From: Treponema bryantii
GTDB lineage: Bacteria > Spirochaetota > Spirochaetia > Treponematales > Treponemataceae
Direction: 5' to 3'
Assembly: GCF_036492245.1 (NCBI RefSeq)
Contig: NZ_AP025286.1
Span: 2,046,001-2,110,000 of the forward strand
DNA: 64,000 nucleotides
Part shown: piece by piece, positions 35,118-44,862 of the stretch
Layout of the letters: the number at the start of each line of letters is the position of its first letter
How positions within the stretch are numbered: the stretch's first letter is position 1
Translations under genes and position numbers: made by a program
Notes under the pieces: generated by a model
The model's input: only the letters and a program-made list of their open reading frames with translations
Database searches by the model: none
What the model was told of the DNA's origin: nothing

Positions 35118-36328
35118 ATTTCGTGAAAAAGTTCATGCACTTTTATACCACTTATGATTTCATCCGGCTTATAATGAGAAAGAGTTCCGTCACGGCCCTT
35201 AATAAGATGATCTGAAGTTATACCATGCTTAATTGATATATCAGCTTCCATAAGTGCAGAAAAATGATCGCATATTCGAACCAGACGACCATCTATCGGC
35301 TGAAATTCTTCTGAATCATATTTTTTATTCAAATCTTCCCAGGAAACATGAACTATTTTACCTTTTTTATCGAGAATACGGTCTGTAAACTCATCACTGG
35401 TATAATAAATAAGTTCATTCTGGAAAAACGGTTCCATCAAAGGAACAAGTTCTTTACTTACAATCTCATCTTCGATTTTCTTTACAATATTCGGTAGATC
35501 ATCTGTAGCAGTTTTTACAGGAGAAATGATATCTCGTGTTACAGATTCAGGAAGATCATGAAAAAGCGCACTGAAATAGTTATTTATAACGCGGCGGTCA
35601 CACATATCAGGATTTGATTCCCGTCCAAGTAAAAGAGTCATAATTGCAACAAAGAAACAGTGTCCAAGAACCGATGTCGCCGGAATACGAGGAGTCTGAT
35701 TCCATCTTGTCTGGAAACGCAGTTGTTCAATTTTCAAAAGGAAATCAAAAGCTTTCTGATGAGTAACAAGTTTCTGCAGTCCCTCAAGATGAAGATAAGG
35801 TTGAATTTCGGCTTCAAGTTCATTACGAATGTTTTTAAGTCGTTCCTTTTCATTTACAATGGCAAGCATTTCAAGCTCACGCATAGTTGAATACTTATGA
35901 GCTGCTCTATATACATCCATAGATGATTTCAATTCTTCAGGAATCTTAAAAGAACCAGCCTGGCGTCCAACATAAATAGTAAACTCAGAAAAAAGCTGCT
36001 CGTCAGGCATAATCTGTCTGTATTGATTAAGTACCCATTCATTCAGATGCATATACTCGTTTGGGAACTGACGGCGAAGCATCTGCTGTACAGGAGCTTT
36101 TATATCGCACAGTGAAATTTTACGAAGAAGGTCAAATAAAGATGCGTAAATCATCCATTTCCAGTCAATATATTTTCCGTTGTTCTCTTCGTATTTCCCA
36201 ATTATATAGGCAAGAACCATTTTTTCTGCGGCCTTGTCCATTTCAACCAGGTCAAACGGGCGGATTAAATCATTCCATCTTTGAATTGAAAATCCTTCGA
36301 AGATTTTCAGTGCGAGTTTCTTATTCAT
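35108..36328 (-). CDS. HD-domain phosphohydrolase
   Basis: The 406-residue protein contains an HD domain of the YfbR type in its second half: TSVLGHCFFVAIMTLLLG supplies the first histidine, ALFHDLPESVTRDII the HD pair, and a later aspartate lies in IDGRLVRICDHFSALMEADISI. The N-terminal 190 residues are helical and unassigned (WNDLIRPFDLVEMDKAAEKM). HD enzymes of this group act on nucleotides or nucleotide second messengers. It lies in the operon between an unknown protein and the LysM gene. Substrate unknown. Confidence 0.82.
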   Translation of the reverse strand: MNKKLALKIFEGFSIQRWNDLIRPFDLVEMDKAAEKMVLAYIIGKYEENNGKYIDWKWMIYASLFDLLRKISLCDIKAPVQQMLRRQFPNEYMHLNEWVLNQYRQIMPDEQLFSEFTIYVGRQAGSFKIPEELKSSMDVYRAAHKYSTMRELEMLAIVNEKERLKNIRNELEAEIQPYLHLEGLQKLVTHQKAFDFLLKIEQLRFQTRWNQTPRIPATSVLGHCFFVAIMTLLLGRESNPDMCDRRVINNYFSALFHDLPESVTRDIISPVKTATDDLPNIVKKIEDEIVSKELVPLMEPFFQNELIYYTSDEFTDRILDKKGKIVHVSWEDLNKKYDSEEFQPIDGRLVRICDHFSALMEADISIKHGITSDHLIKGRDGTLSHYKPDEIISGIKVHELFHEICR

Positions 36329-36350
36329 GTTACAAGTAAATCCTTAAGTT

Positions 36351-37154
36351 CTAATTGCTGAGTCCGGCTTTATGGTCTGAATCCATCTTGTCTTTCCAGA
36401 CTACAGCCTTTTTCTTAACTTCCTCTGCCTGAGTTGCATCACTAATAGCGATATAGAGTTTACGCAAAGCAAGAAGATATTTTATAGCATTACGCATATC
36501 ATCAATACGTCGTGTTGAAAGTTCATATTTATCTCGATATGCAGTTGCAGAATCATTTAACTGCTTTTGAATCATTCTGATGTATAAAACAGTTGTCTCA
36601 TAATTTGCACTACCTGGATCAAAATAATCTTTTACGCAGGCTTTCATATCTATGAGATTTTTGGAAACAGTAGCAAAACGTCCTTCGAGTTCTACAAAAG
36701 ACCATTTCCATTTACTGTTATCACCAAATGCATCTTTCAGCATAGTGATAGCAAGTCCTAATTTACGGATAATTGTATAACGGCGGATAATTGGTACATT
36801 ATGAATTGGCTCAAGGAGCGGAGTTAAATCTGCATATGGAGCATCGATTGTATCTGAAACTATTTCTTCAAGATAAATAATTGCTTTATAAAGAAGTTTT
36901 CTGGCATCATTAAGTGCATCATTATTTTTAACTTCCATAAGGCGAAGAGAAAGACTGTTCTGTGCCATGTAAAGTGAAGCAGCATAAATCATATCTTCAC
37001 ACAAAAGCAATTTTTTATTCTCGTAATCAATATCGCCTTTATGCATACCATTAAGCATGGTTTTCTCTTTTTCTAGAGTAGCTGTTATTTTTCCCTTATA
37101 CGGCTGAATTGCTTCGCTAAAATGAAGCCTTGTTTCTTCTGAGATCTTTGACAT
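36351..37154 (-). CDS. Unknown helical protein downstream of RecN
   Basis: I do not recognise this 267-residue protein. It is predicted all-helical with no signal or membrane segment, and has repeated charged helices (EATLEKEKTMLNGMH, MIYAASLYMAQNSLSLRLMEVK, RKLYIAISDATQAEEVKKKAV). The start shares one base with the recN stop (TGATG) and has a GGAGGTG site, so it is certainly translated with recN. A role with RecN or the envelope cannot be decided. Confidence 0.8.
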   Translation of the reverse strand: MSKISEETRLHFSEAIQPYKGKITATLEKEKTMLNGMHKGDIDYENKKLLLCEDMIYAASLYMAQNSLSLRLMEVKNNDALNDARKLLYKAIIYLEEIVSDTIDAPYADLTPLLEPIHNVPIIRRYTIIRKLGLAITMLKDAFGDNSKWKWSFVELEGRFATVSKNLIDMKACVKDYFDPGSANYETTVLYIRMIQKQLNDSATAYRDKYELSTRRIDDMRNAIKYLLALRKLYIAISDATQAEEVKKKAVVWKDKMDSDHKAGLSN

Positions 37155-38896
37155 CAGTCACCTCCGCTGAATTTAGCAAGAAGAGATCGTGCATGTTCCA
37201 GAGACTGCGATGTATCAGAATCGCCGGAAAGCATACGAGCAATTTCAGCCACACGAGCTTCGCCTTCCACAGGATAAACGTTTGAAGAGGTAATTTCTCC
37301 GGAGACACTCTTCTCTATCTTAATCTGATTATCGGCATAAACTGCGATACTCGCTAGATGTGTAATGCAGAAAATTTGTTTATTTTTTGCCAGGTTCTTT
37401 ATATGGGCACCAACTGCTACAGCAACTTCACCACCAATACCTGTATCAATTTCATCAAATACAAGGGTTTCAACATTATCTGTTTGAGCGAAGATTGTTT
37501 TAAGGGCAAGCATAACACGGGAAAGTTCACCACCAGATGCAATTTTAGCAAGTGGAAGCGGAGGATTTCCAGGATTTGCTGAAATAAGAAATTCTATATC
37601 ATCTTTTCCGTAAGGGCCGCAAAGCTGTTCAACATCAGATCCAGCTTTCTGATTGATCTGAACGGTAAAACTTGTTCCCTTCATTCCAAGCTTTGAAAGA
37701 ATCTCATCTACTTCGGAATTTAAAACTGAAGCAGTTGATTTACGTGCATTTGAAAGTTTTTCTGCCTGGGTAAGAATTTCTTTTTCAAGAACCTTAATTT
37801 CAGCTGTGAGGGCATCTTTCTTGTTATTGCCATCACCATTTTCTTCAATATATTTCTGTGCTTCTTCAAAATAAGAGATTACTTCAGATAATGGAGCATT
37901 CACAGAAGAAGCATATTTTTTCTTAAGATTATAAATAAGAGAAAGTCGTTCTTCTACAGTCTGAAGACGAGAAGGATCATATACAAGTTTATTTTTATAT
38001 GATGAAAATTCACCTGCGATATCTGATAACTCATAGAATGCCGCTTCTACGCGTTCGTCCAAAGAAGAAAGAGATTTATCGAGTTCTGTAATGTGCATTG
38101 AATCTCTACGGATTCGTTTAAGAAGTCCTAATACAGAGTTTTCATCACCATCTAAAAGCTGATTAATCGAATCTGCATCAGAATAGATTTTTTCATATGA
38201 AGAAAGACGAGCCTGCTCTTCTTCCAAAGCAGTATCTTCACCAGGTTTGAGTTTAGCTTCTGAAATCTCTTTTACGGCAAAACTCATCATATCAAGCTTA
38301 CGGAGTCTCTCGCTGTCTGAAAGATTATACTGAGCAAGCTGCTTTCGTTTTGCAACTAGAACAGCATATTTTGCAGTAAAGGCTTCTACATCAGAAGTAA
38401 TTCCGGCACGTGCATCAAGATATTTCCGATGCTCAGTTACCTTCATAAGAGACTGATGCTCATGCTGTCCATGGATATCTACGAGGAAAGATGAGAACTG
38501 CGTAAGGTCGCTGCGTGTTACTGGAGTATCGTTAATCCATGCACCGTTTTTTCCAGTGTCTCGGATAATACGGCGAAGAAGAACTCTGTCATTTTCTATT
38601 TCAATTCCATGAAAGGAAAGCCATTCCAGCGCATTACGAGGTTCATCTTCATCAGTATACTCTGTACGTACAGGAAGTCCTGTTGGCAATAGAAAAGTTC
38701 CGCTTACACTAGCCTCTTTTTTTCCAACCCTAATCTGCTGAACATCGGCCTTTCCTCCAAGGAGAAAAGAAAGAGCTCCAATCAAAATTGATTTACCCGC
38801 ACCGGTTTCTCCAGATAATACTGTAAAACCTTTTGTAAACTCCAGGTAATCTGAATCTATAAGTGCAAAATCCTTAATGGTTAAATCTTCAAGCAT
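37154..38896 (-). CDS. recN: DNA repair protein RecN
   Basis: The 580-residue SMC-like ATPase acts at DNA double-strand breaks. Walker A is LSGETGAGKSILIGALSFLLGG near residues 29-50. The ABC signature is ASGGELSRVMLALK near 450, Walker B is TLVFDEIDTGIGGEVAVAVG near 477, and FCITHLASIAVYAD near 510. A long antiparallel coiled coil spans about residues 160-380. Length is normal for the family. It overlaps nadK by eight bases on one side and the unknown gene by one on the other. Confidence 0.96.
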   Translation of the reverse strand: MLEDLTIKDFALIDSDYLEFTKGFTVLSGETGAGKSILIGALSFLLGGKADVQQIRVGKKEASVSGTFLLPTGLPVRTEYTDEDEPRNALEWLSFHGIEIENDRVLLRRIIRDTGKNGAWINDTPVTRSDLTQFSSFLVDIHGQHEHQSLMKVTEHRKYLDARAGITSDVEAFTAKYAVLVAKRKQLAQYNLSDSERLRKLDMMSFAVKEISEAKLKPGEDTALEEEQARLSSYEKIYSDADSINQLLDGDENSVLGLLKRIRRDSMHITELDKSLSSLDERVEAAFYELSDIAGEFSSYKNKLVYDPSRLQTVEERLSLIYNLKKKYASSVNAPLSEVISYFEEAQKYIEENGDGNNKKDALTAEIKVLEKEILTQAEKLSNARKSTASVLNSEVDEILSKLGMKGTSFTVQINQKAGSDVEQLCGPYGKDDIEFLISANPGNPPLPLAKIASGGELSRVMLALKTIFAQTDNVETLVFDEIDTGIGGEVAVAVGAHIKNLAKNKQIFCITHLASIAVYADNQIKIEKSVSGEITSSNVYPVEGEARVAEIARMLSGDSDTSQSLEHARSLLAKFSGGD

Positions 38897-39731
38897 GAGG
38901 TACCCCCGACCAGTTTAATTTTGATCTGAGCGCGTTATAGAATTTTTCTGTGGAGCATGCAACAAGTTTTGCTTTCTTTTTATTCAAAATAACAGTGATT
39001 ATATCTCCAACTTTAATTTGAAAAGGCTCCTGTCCGTCTACTGTAAAATATAAATCCTTTGCACGGCTTTTTTCTACAGTAACTTCAAGTTTACTGTCCG
39101 GGCTTAAAACCACAGGACGGCTTGAAAGGGAAAAGGAATTTAATGGTGTTAATACAAAAGCTTCGAGATCTGGAGAAACAATCGGACCACCGGCAGCTGT
39201 TGAATATGCAGTAGAACCTGTTGGAGTAGCTATTATAAGTCCATCAGCTTTAAGATTGCATAAAGGAAGATTATTTCTTTTTACAGAGAGCATAACAGTA
39301 GAAACTCCTCTCTGTGTTGAGATTACAGCATCATTAAGGCTTAAAGAACTGTAAATCTTTTTTCCGTCACGGATTACATCTACCTTAAGCATTGTACGTT
39401 TTTCAAAAGATGATTTTCCGTCAAGGAAACTTTTTAGTTCCTTCTCCCATTCTTCAGGCTGTACGGAAGCAATAAACCCGAATTCACCAAGATTTACAGG
39501 AAAAACAGGAAGTCCATATTTAGAAGCATTTCTTGCTGCATAAAGTACAGTTCCATCTCCACCAAGAGAAACAACGAAATCATAGCCCTTAAAATCTGTA
39601 TTATCAACAAATCCATCAAAACTCAGAAAATCATGCTGTATACCTTTTTTTTCCAGGTAGCGTGCAATTTCCTGTGCGAGAGTCATAGATTCTTCTTTGC
39701 TAACATTTATAATTATAAGTGCTTTTTTCAT
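38889..39731 (-). CDS. nadK: NAD kinase
   Basis: The 280-residue enzyme phosphorylates NAD to NADP in the cytoplasm. The GGDGT motif is VVSLGGDGTVLYAARN near residue 55, followed by FPVNLGEFGFIA, the catalytic-region NLKADGLIIATPTGSTAYSTAAGGPIV near 160-185, and RPVVLSPDSKLEV. Size is typical. The nadK-recN neighbourhood occurs widely in bacteria. It overlaps recN by eight bases. Confidence 0.96.
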   Translation of the reverse strand: MKKALIIINVSKEESMTLAQEIARYLEKKGIQHDFLSFDGFVDNTDFKGYDFVVSLGGDGTVLYAARNASKYGLPVFPVNLGEFGFIASVQPEEWEKELKSFLDGKSSFEKRTMLKVDVIRDGKKIYSSLSLNDAVISTQRGVSTVMLSVKRNNLPLCNLKADGLIIATPTGSTAYSTAAGGPIVSPDLEAFVLTPLNSFSLSSRPVVLSPDSKLEVTVEKSRAKDLYFTVDGQEPFQIKVGDIITVILNKKKAKLVACSTEKFYNALRSKLNWSGVPHA

Positions 39732-39749
39732 TATTTCCTTTATTACTTT

Positions 39750-40805
39750 TTATGGCAGAGAACTTAAAACTTTTACAATCTTTGCACTTTCAGCATGTGT
39801 CAAACGCGGATAAAGCGGAATATGTACACAGCGAAGATAAAGAGATTTAGCATGAATACAAGATTCAGATAATTCTTCTTTCAATGCAATTACAGAATTG
39901 TCATATGCAAGCTGTATTTCTATATCCTTTCGGGAAGCATATTGTTTTACATCCTTATAAGAACTTGCAAGAATCAGAGGGAAACAACTCATTGTAGAGC
40001 CCTGCTCCATTTCTCGTGCATACATCTTGTGTCGTCCAATAAGACAAGCCTGATGGAACATTGAAAAGATTTCTTTTCTGGTCTTTTCATTACGCGGATA
40101 TTCCTTTACCTGAACCCATGCAAGAGCACAGTTAATATCTGGCAGGAGATCAGTAAGAGGAGCTGCATCTGAAAACTTCTTGAGAACTATCCATTCACGA
40201 CGACCAGGCGCCATAAGAACAGCTCCACCACCTGCTGTAAGGACATCTCTTTCCTCAAGTCCCATAATTGTATAAATACCAAAGGAACCTGCAAGCTTAC
40301 GTTCTTCAGTTGGAACACCTTCAGGAGATAATACAGGAACTGATGCACCAGCACTCTGTGAGATATCTTCTATAACTGGAATTCCAAGAGACATTATGCC
40401 TTCAAAATCAGGGAGAATACCTTCAGTTTCATGAAGCACAAGAAGACGTCCGCCTTCCTGCATTCCCTTTGAAACAATTTCTGCTGTTACAAGACCTGTA
40501 ACCTCGTCTACATCGAGAACGAGAGGCACAAAGCCAAGGCTTTCAACAGTCTGATACTGCCATGCCGGAGCCAGAGCAGAAATCATAATCTTTCCGCCCT
40601 TTTCAAAATCTAATGCCTGAAGTGCATATTTTAAAGCTATTGCAGGGCTGCGAAGAGCCACTGCACCATCACATTTAGTAAATTCCTTTACCGTCTGGAT
40701 CAATCTTGCGTTCAACTCGCCGGGACCAATTTTTTCGTCAACCATGCAGGTCAAAACCGCATCCATTTCTTTTCTACGAATAGTTGTACTGTAAGTCTGT
40801 ATCAT
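39750..40805 (-). CDS. DegT/DnrJ/EryC1-like fold-type I protein without the usual PLP lysine
   Basis: The 351-residue protein follows the sugar-aminotransferase (DegT/StrS) layout: GALALRSPAIALKYALQALDF-like start near residue 45 for the cofactor phosphate region, PVIEDISQSAGASVP near 145 where aspartate meets the pyridine ring, and GSFGIYTIMGLEERDVLTAGGGAVLM near 180. In active enzymes the last segment reads SF...K..TTGEGG; here the lysine position holds an acidic or arginine residue. It is therefore either catalytically dead or a different activity, such as a dehydratase-like branch. It sits between cheW and nadK. Confidence 0.75.
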   Translation of the reverse strand: MIQTYSTTIRRKEMDAVLTCMVDEKIGPGELNARLIQTVKEFTKCDGAVALRSPAIALKYALQALDFEKGGKIMISALAPAWQYQTVESLGFVPLVLDVDEVTGLVTAEIVSKGMQEGGRLLVLHETEGILPDFEGIMSLGIPVIEDISQSAGASVPVLSPEGVPTEERKLAGSFGIYTIMGLEERDVLTAGGGAVLMAPGRREWIVLKKFSDAAPLTDLLPDINCALAWVQVKEYPRNEKTRKEIFSMFHQACLIGRHKMYAREMEQGSTMSCFPLILASSYKDVKQYASRKDIEIQLAYDNSVIALKEELSESCIHAKSLYLRCVHIPLYPRLTHAESAKIVKVLSSLP

Positions 40806-40810
40806 TTATT

Positions 40811-41284
40811 TTACTGAATATCGATGATTTTTTGTAATTCTTTAGCGTTGAAGAGCTTGCGGGTATTAAGCATAATAAGATAGCCTGTCTCCTCGCGTAC
40901 AACGCCTTCGATATACTCTGTTCCGATTCCGCTAAGCATCTGTGGAGGGTCTTTTACATCCTCGCCTTTAACGGTAACAACGCGCTCAACTTTATCGATA
41001 ATAATACCGATTTTGCTGCCGTCAATATTAAGGATAATAAATCCACCTTCCATTTCTATATCTTCAGATTTATTTGAAGCCTGAATCTTAAATCGCTTAT
41101 GCAAGTCAATAATTGGAATAATTTCTCCACGCAGATTGATAATACCTTCTACATAATATGGAGCATTAGGAATAACACGTACATTTTGAAGTCTTACAAT
41201 TTCCTTAACATCCATGATGTTAACACCATATAATTCTTCACCAAGATGAAATGTTACCATTTGATACTGTACATCATTAGCCAT
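40811..41284 (-). CDS. cheW: Chemotaxis coupling protein CheW
   Basis: The 157-residue protein bridges chemoreceptors and CheA at the membrane. Family segments are VTFHLGEELYGVNIMDVKEIVRLQNVRVIPNAPYYVEGIINLRGEIIPIIDL near residues 9-60, SKIGIIIDKVERVVTV and INTRKLF-like LMLNTRKLF near the end. No CheA is adjacent. A GGAGGG site precedes the ATG and a clear promoter lies in the gap. It appears to head the seven-gene operon that runs to the LysM gene. Confidence 0.96.
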   Translation of the reverse strand: MANDVQYQMVTFHLGEELYGVNIMDVKEIVRLQNVRVIPNAPYYVEGIINLRGEIIPIIDLHKRFKIQASNKSEDIEMEGGFIILNIDGSKIGIIIDKVERVVTVKGEDVKDPPQMLSGIGTEYIEGVVREETGYLIMLNTRKLFNAKELQKIIDIQ

Positions 41285-41319
41285 AGAGACCCTCCAAGAT
41301 AATAAAACCTATCCTTATA

Positions 41320-41348
41320 ATAATACTCCTAAATTTGAGGTTTTGCAA
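41320..41348 (-). promoter_or_regulatory. cheW operon promoter
   Basis: On the minus strand TTGCAA (41348-41343), a 17-base spacer and TATTAT (41325-41320), about 36 bases before the ATG. Confidence 0.6.
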
Positions 41349-41370
41349 TGCAATTTTTTCGGCACGGAGC

Positions 41371-42141
41371 TTAATCCACAGTAAAAAGAGTTACAGCGTT
41401 TACAGTTTTTATCCCCTCCTTTTTAAGAATTTCTGCACAACTTTCTAAGGTTGAGCCGGTAGTACAAACATCATCAACAAGACATACAGTCTCTGGAAAA
41501 TGTCCTTCAAAAGGCTTAAGGGCGTTTTCAACTACCCGAGGTGCAGCCAATGAGTATGCAGATTTTATAGACTCAAGTCTTTGATTACGAGAGAGCTTTT
41601 TCTGCTGACCAGCTGTATTCCGCTCAACTATTCTTAACACCCTGAAGCCATAGCGTTTTTCAAGGAAACAACAAAGTTCTTCTATCTGATCCCAGCCATT
41701 TTTTCGGATTTTACCTTTTCGTGGTGGAACAGGTACAATAATTTTGTTCTCTGTTTTTCTAAGTACCTCACATAAAAGTTTTGCAAACAGCGGCGAAAAA
41801 TTTCTTTCTTCCTGCATTTTCCATCTGAACATAAGCTCCCGATTCCAGAGTCTGTATGAAAACAAGGGAATAACACAGTCTGTACTTTTTATAACAGGAT
41901 TTTCGCGGCATATCATGCATTTTCCTTTCATTGAAATCAATTCCCGCCCGCAGCATTCACACCGCTCTTTTTCCATAACTCTGTTGATTGAAAAATGCTT
42001 TTGCATACATGACCTGCATATTGGCTTTAGAAAAACCAGCGAGCCACAGACAGCACATTCTTCACCACCGCTTATGAAAACATAAAGCAATCTGAATAAC
42101 GAGACAATGAACTGTTTTACTTCGAAAAACAATTTCCTCAT
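41371..42141 (-). CDS. comF: ComF-family phosphoribosyltransferase-like protein
   Basis: The 256-residue protein has an N-terminal zinc-binding region with paired cysteines (CAVCGSLVFLKPICRSC near 31-47 and CECCGRELISMKGKCMIC near 59-77). The C-terminal PRT domain has the PRPP loop VCLVDDVCTTGSTLESCAEIL near 215-235. ComF proteins take part in DNA uptake in competent bacteria; in others (GntX) the role is unclear. The start has no ribosome site, and ATTATA lies five bases before the ATG, so it may be leaderless. No other competence genes are in the window. Confidence 0.9.
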   Translation of the reverse strand: MRKLFFEVKQFIVSLFRLLYVFISGGEECAVCGSLVFLKPICRSCMQKHFSINRVMEKERCECCGRELISMKGKCMICRENPVIKSTDCVIPLFSYRLWNRELMFRWKMQEERNFSPLFAKLLCEVLRKTENKIIVPVPPRKGKIRKNGWDQIEELCCFLEKRYGFRVLRIVERNTAGQQKKLSRNQRLESIKSAYSLAAPRVVENALKPFEGHFPETVCLVDDVCTTGSTLESCAEILKKEGIKTVNAVTLFTVD

Positions 42142-42185
42142 ATCTATATAATGGTGCAGATATGAAGAAAAAAGGAAATGATTTA

Positions 42186-42205
42186 TAAAAAAAGATTAAA
42201 ATCTT
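42186..42205 (-). terminator. Terminator after mutS
   Basis: On the minus strand AAGAT/ATCTT with a four-base loop followed by seven T, 12 bases after the mutS stop. The stem is short. Confidence 0.55.
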
Positions 42206-42216
42206 CTTAAAAAATC

Positions 42217-44838
42217 TTAGAGACCTGAAAGAGCTTTTTTCCAGCGTGCTATTGCCTGCAGGGCGTTCAGTGGAGTCAGATTATCAGTATCAGTAGAAAG
42301 AATCTCTGAAATAATAATTTCTTCATCACTAAAAAGACCTGGAGTTGAAGGCATCTGTGGAGCAGACTGAGATTCTTTTTTAGCCGGAATATCATCCAGA
42401 AGAATCGGATTATCAGAAGCAAGAGCCTGAATATGAGCCAGAATAGTATTAGCTCGTTCTATAACACTCTGAGGAATACCCGCAAGTTTTGCTACATGAA
42501 TACCATATGAGTTTTCAGTAACACCTTCTTTTACCTTGCGAAGGAATACAACAGAACCATTCTGCTCAAGCACATCCATGCAAAGCATTTTAAGCCGAGG
42601 ATGTTCCATTCGGGAAAGTTCATGATAGTGAGTTGCGAAGAAAGTTTTACAACCGATTGTATCAAGCAGATATTCGGAAACCGCTCTGGCGATTGCAAGT
42701 CCGTCTTCTGTAGAAGTACCACGCCCTACTTCATCCATAATAACAAGAGAACGTGAAGTAGCTGCATGAAGAATATTTGCAGTTTCAGTCATTTCAACAA
42801 GGAAGGTTGATTCTCCCTTTGCAAGATTATCTGAAGCACCTACACGACAGAAAATACGGTCTACAATTCCAAGCCTTGCAGACTTTGCAGGTACATAGGA
42901 ACCAGTCTGTGCAAGCAGCGCAATCAAAGCATTTTGTCTAAGATAGGTACTCTTACCAGCCATGTTAGGACCAGTAATTAAAGCAAATGCCGGTACAACT
43001 GAAGATTCTTTTTCTTCTGCAGAAAGGAAAGCGTCATTAGGTACAAACTCACCTGTAGGAAGATGATTTTCAACAACAGGATGACGGCCATCTTTAATCT
43101 CAAAATGAGAAGAATCTTCCATTTCTGGTCTTACCCAGTTATGTTCAATTGCGGCCTGCGCAAAAGAACAGGCTGCATCAGTATTTGCAATTTCATCTGC
43201 AATCTGTAAAAGATATGGAATATATTTTGCAAGAGTTGTTCTGACTTCAACAAAAAGATCACGTTCAAGCTCAAGTATTTTTGTAGAAGATTCATTAAGC
43301 TCCTGTTCGAGCTGCTGCAGGCGTTCTGTAGTATAACGGTCTCCATTTACAAGAGCCCGTCTCATAATAAAATGCGCCGGAACACTGCCCAATTTTCCCT
43401 TGCTGACTTCTATAAAGTAACCTGCAGCATTAGTATATTTTACGCGTAAAGTTGGAATACCAGTTTTTTCTTTTTCTTCAGCCTCATATTCACTAAGAAT
43501 CTGATTGAAATTATCGTGTACACTACGCCAATGATCCAGTTCTTCAGACCATCCCGCCTTAATGATTCCACCGTCTGTAAGAGAAGTAGACGGATCATCA
43601 AGAATAGCATTTTCTATAAGACCACAGATTTTTTTTGAATTATCATCATCTATAAAAGAAAAATCATATTCACCAAGATATTCTTTAGTACGACTCCATG
43701 CTTCAAGACTTGTCCTTAAAGCCTGCAAATCTTTAGCATGAGCACGTTCCATAGCAATACGGCCTGCAAGACGTTCTACATCCAGAATACCAGACAAATC
43801 ATTTTTTACTTTATCCAGTAATGTTCTGTTATCAACAAAACTTGCAACCTTAGTCTGACGGTCTTCTATCTGACGAAGGTTTGTAAGCGGGAATAAAAGC
43901 CAGTTACGAAGCAGACGCCCACCCATTGCAGTTTTTGTAAAATCAACACATTCAATAAGAGTGTATTGAGAAGAACCGTCACGCATATTTGAAACGACCT
44001 CCAGATTTCGTCTGGAAGAATCGTCCATAATAAGAAATTCGCTGTCACTGTAAATGCGTATTGAACTTACATGAGGAAGCGTTGTATTAGTTGTTTTTTC
44101 AAGATAGTCTAAAAGGAAGCCTGCAGGTACAACCTCCGGGCTATCTGATTCAAGACCAAAAGCTTTAAGATTTGCAGTCTTAAATTGTGCAGTTAATTTT
44201 TTGAAAGAAAGTTCTGCAGAAAAATCCCAGTCAGGATAATAAGAAACAGAAATTGTTCCATAACCTTCAAGAATACTTTTTACAACTTCATTATTTTTTA
44301 GAGAGACAGGAAGCAAAAGTTCGCGTGGAGCAGCTCTATTCAGTTCCTTTCCAAAGAACTCAGCCATTTTTGAAGCTGGCCATGAAGTTGCCCGGAATGA
44401 AGAAGTAGTTACATCGATAAAGGCAAAACCTGCTTTTCCTTTTGTAATTGAAAGTGCTGCCAGATAGTTTGCACGACTTCCATCCAGATATTCTGCTTCA
44501 ACAGCAGTACCAGGAGTGATTATTTCTACTACCTTACGTTCTGCAATTCCCTTTCCACCTTTTGGAATTTCACCGACCTGTTCACAAATTACAATTTTCT
44601 TTCCGAGCCGTAAGAGACGTGCAATATAGATTTTTGCTGCGTGATATGGAATTCCACACATCGGCTGATTAGCCCTGTGTGTAAGTGTTAAATTCAAAAG
44701 ACGCGATACTTCTACCGCATCCTCATTAAACATTTCATAAAAATCACCGAGGCGGAAAAAAACTACCTCGGTTTTATACTTTTCTTTTATTCCCCGATAC
44801 TGAATCATCATCGGGGTGAGATTCTCTTCGTCAGCCAT
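42217..44838 (-). CDS. mutS: DNA mismatch repair protein MutS
   Basis: The 873-residue protein recognises mismatches. The N-terminal mismatch-reading motif is RLGDFYEMFNEDA (the Phe-x-Glu) near residues 27-39. Connector and lever domains follow, with the clamp region around 420-560. Walker A is ITGPNMAGKSTYLRQ near 620 and Walker B SLVIMDEVGRGTSTEDG near 695. The C-terminal tail ends LTPLNALQAIARWKKAL, the usual tetramer/beta-clamp region. It is the last gene of the tamB-bamA-skp-mutS operon, 24 bases after skp. Confidence 0.97.
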   Translation of the reverse strand: MADEENLTPMMIQYRGIKEKYKTEVVFFRLGDFYEMFNEDAVEVSRLLNLTLTHRANQPMCGIPYHAAKIYIARLLRLGKKIVICEQVGEIPKGGKGIAERKVVEIITPGTAVEAEYLDGSRANYLAALSITKGKAGFAFIDVTTSSFRATSWPASKMAEFFGKELNRAAPRELLLPVSLKNNEVVKSILEGYGTISVSYYPDWDFSAELSFKKLTAQFKTANLKAFGLESDSPEVVPAGFLLDYLEKTTNTTLPHVSSIRIYSDSEFLIMDDSSRRNLEVVSNMRDGSSQYTLIECVDFTKTAMGGRLLRNWLLFPLTNLRQIEDRQTKVASFVDNRTLLDKVKNDLSGILDVERLAGRIAMERAHAKDLQALRTSLEAWSRTKEYLGEYDFSFIDDDNSKKICGLIENAILDDPSTSLTDGGIIKAGWSEELDHWRSVHDNFNQILSEYEAEEKEKTGIPTLRVKYTNAAGYFIEVSKGKLGSVPAHFIMRRALVNGDRYTTERLQQLEQELNESSTKILELERDLFVEVRTTLAKYIPYLLQIADEIANTDAACSFAQAAIEHNWVRPEMEDSSHFEIKDGRHPVVENHLPTGEFVPNDAFLSAEEKESSVVPAFALITGPNMAGKSTYLRQNALIALLAQTGSYVPAKSARLGIVDRIFCRVGASDNLAKGESTFLVEMTETANILHAATSRSLVIMDEVGRGTSTEDGLAIARAVSEYLLDTIGCKTFFATHYHELSRMEHPRLKMLCMDVLEQNGSVVFLRKVKEGVTENSYGIHVAKLAGIPQSVIERANTILAHIQALASDNPILLDDIPAKKESQSAPQMPSTPGLFSDEEIIISEILSTDTDNLTPLNALQAIARWKKALSGL

Positions 44839-44862
44839 TTCCCTTTAGCCCTGGCCCTTATC

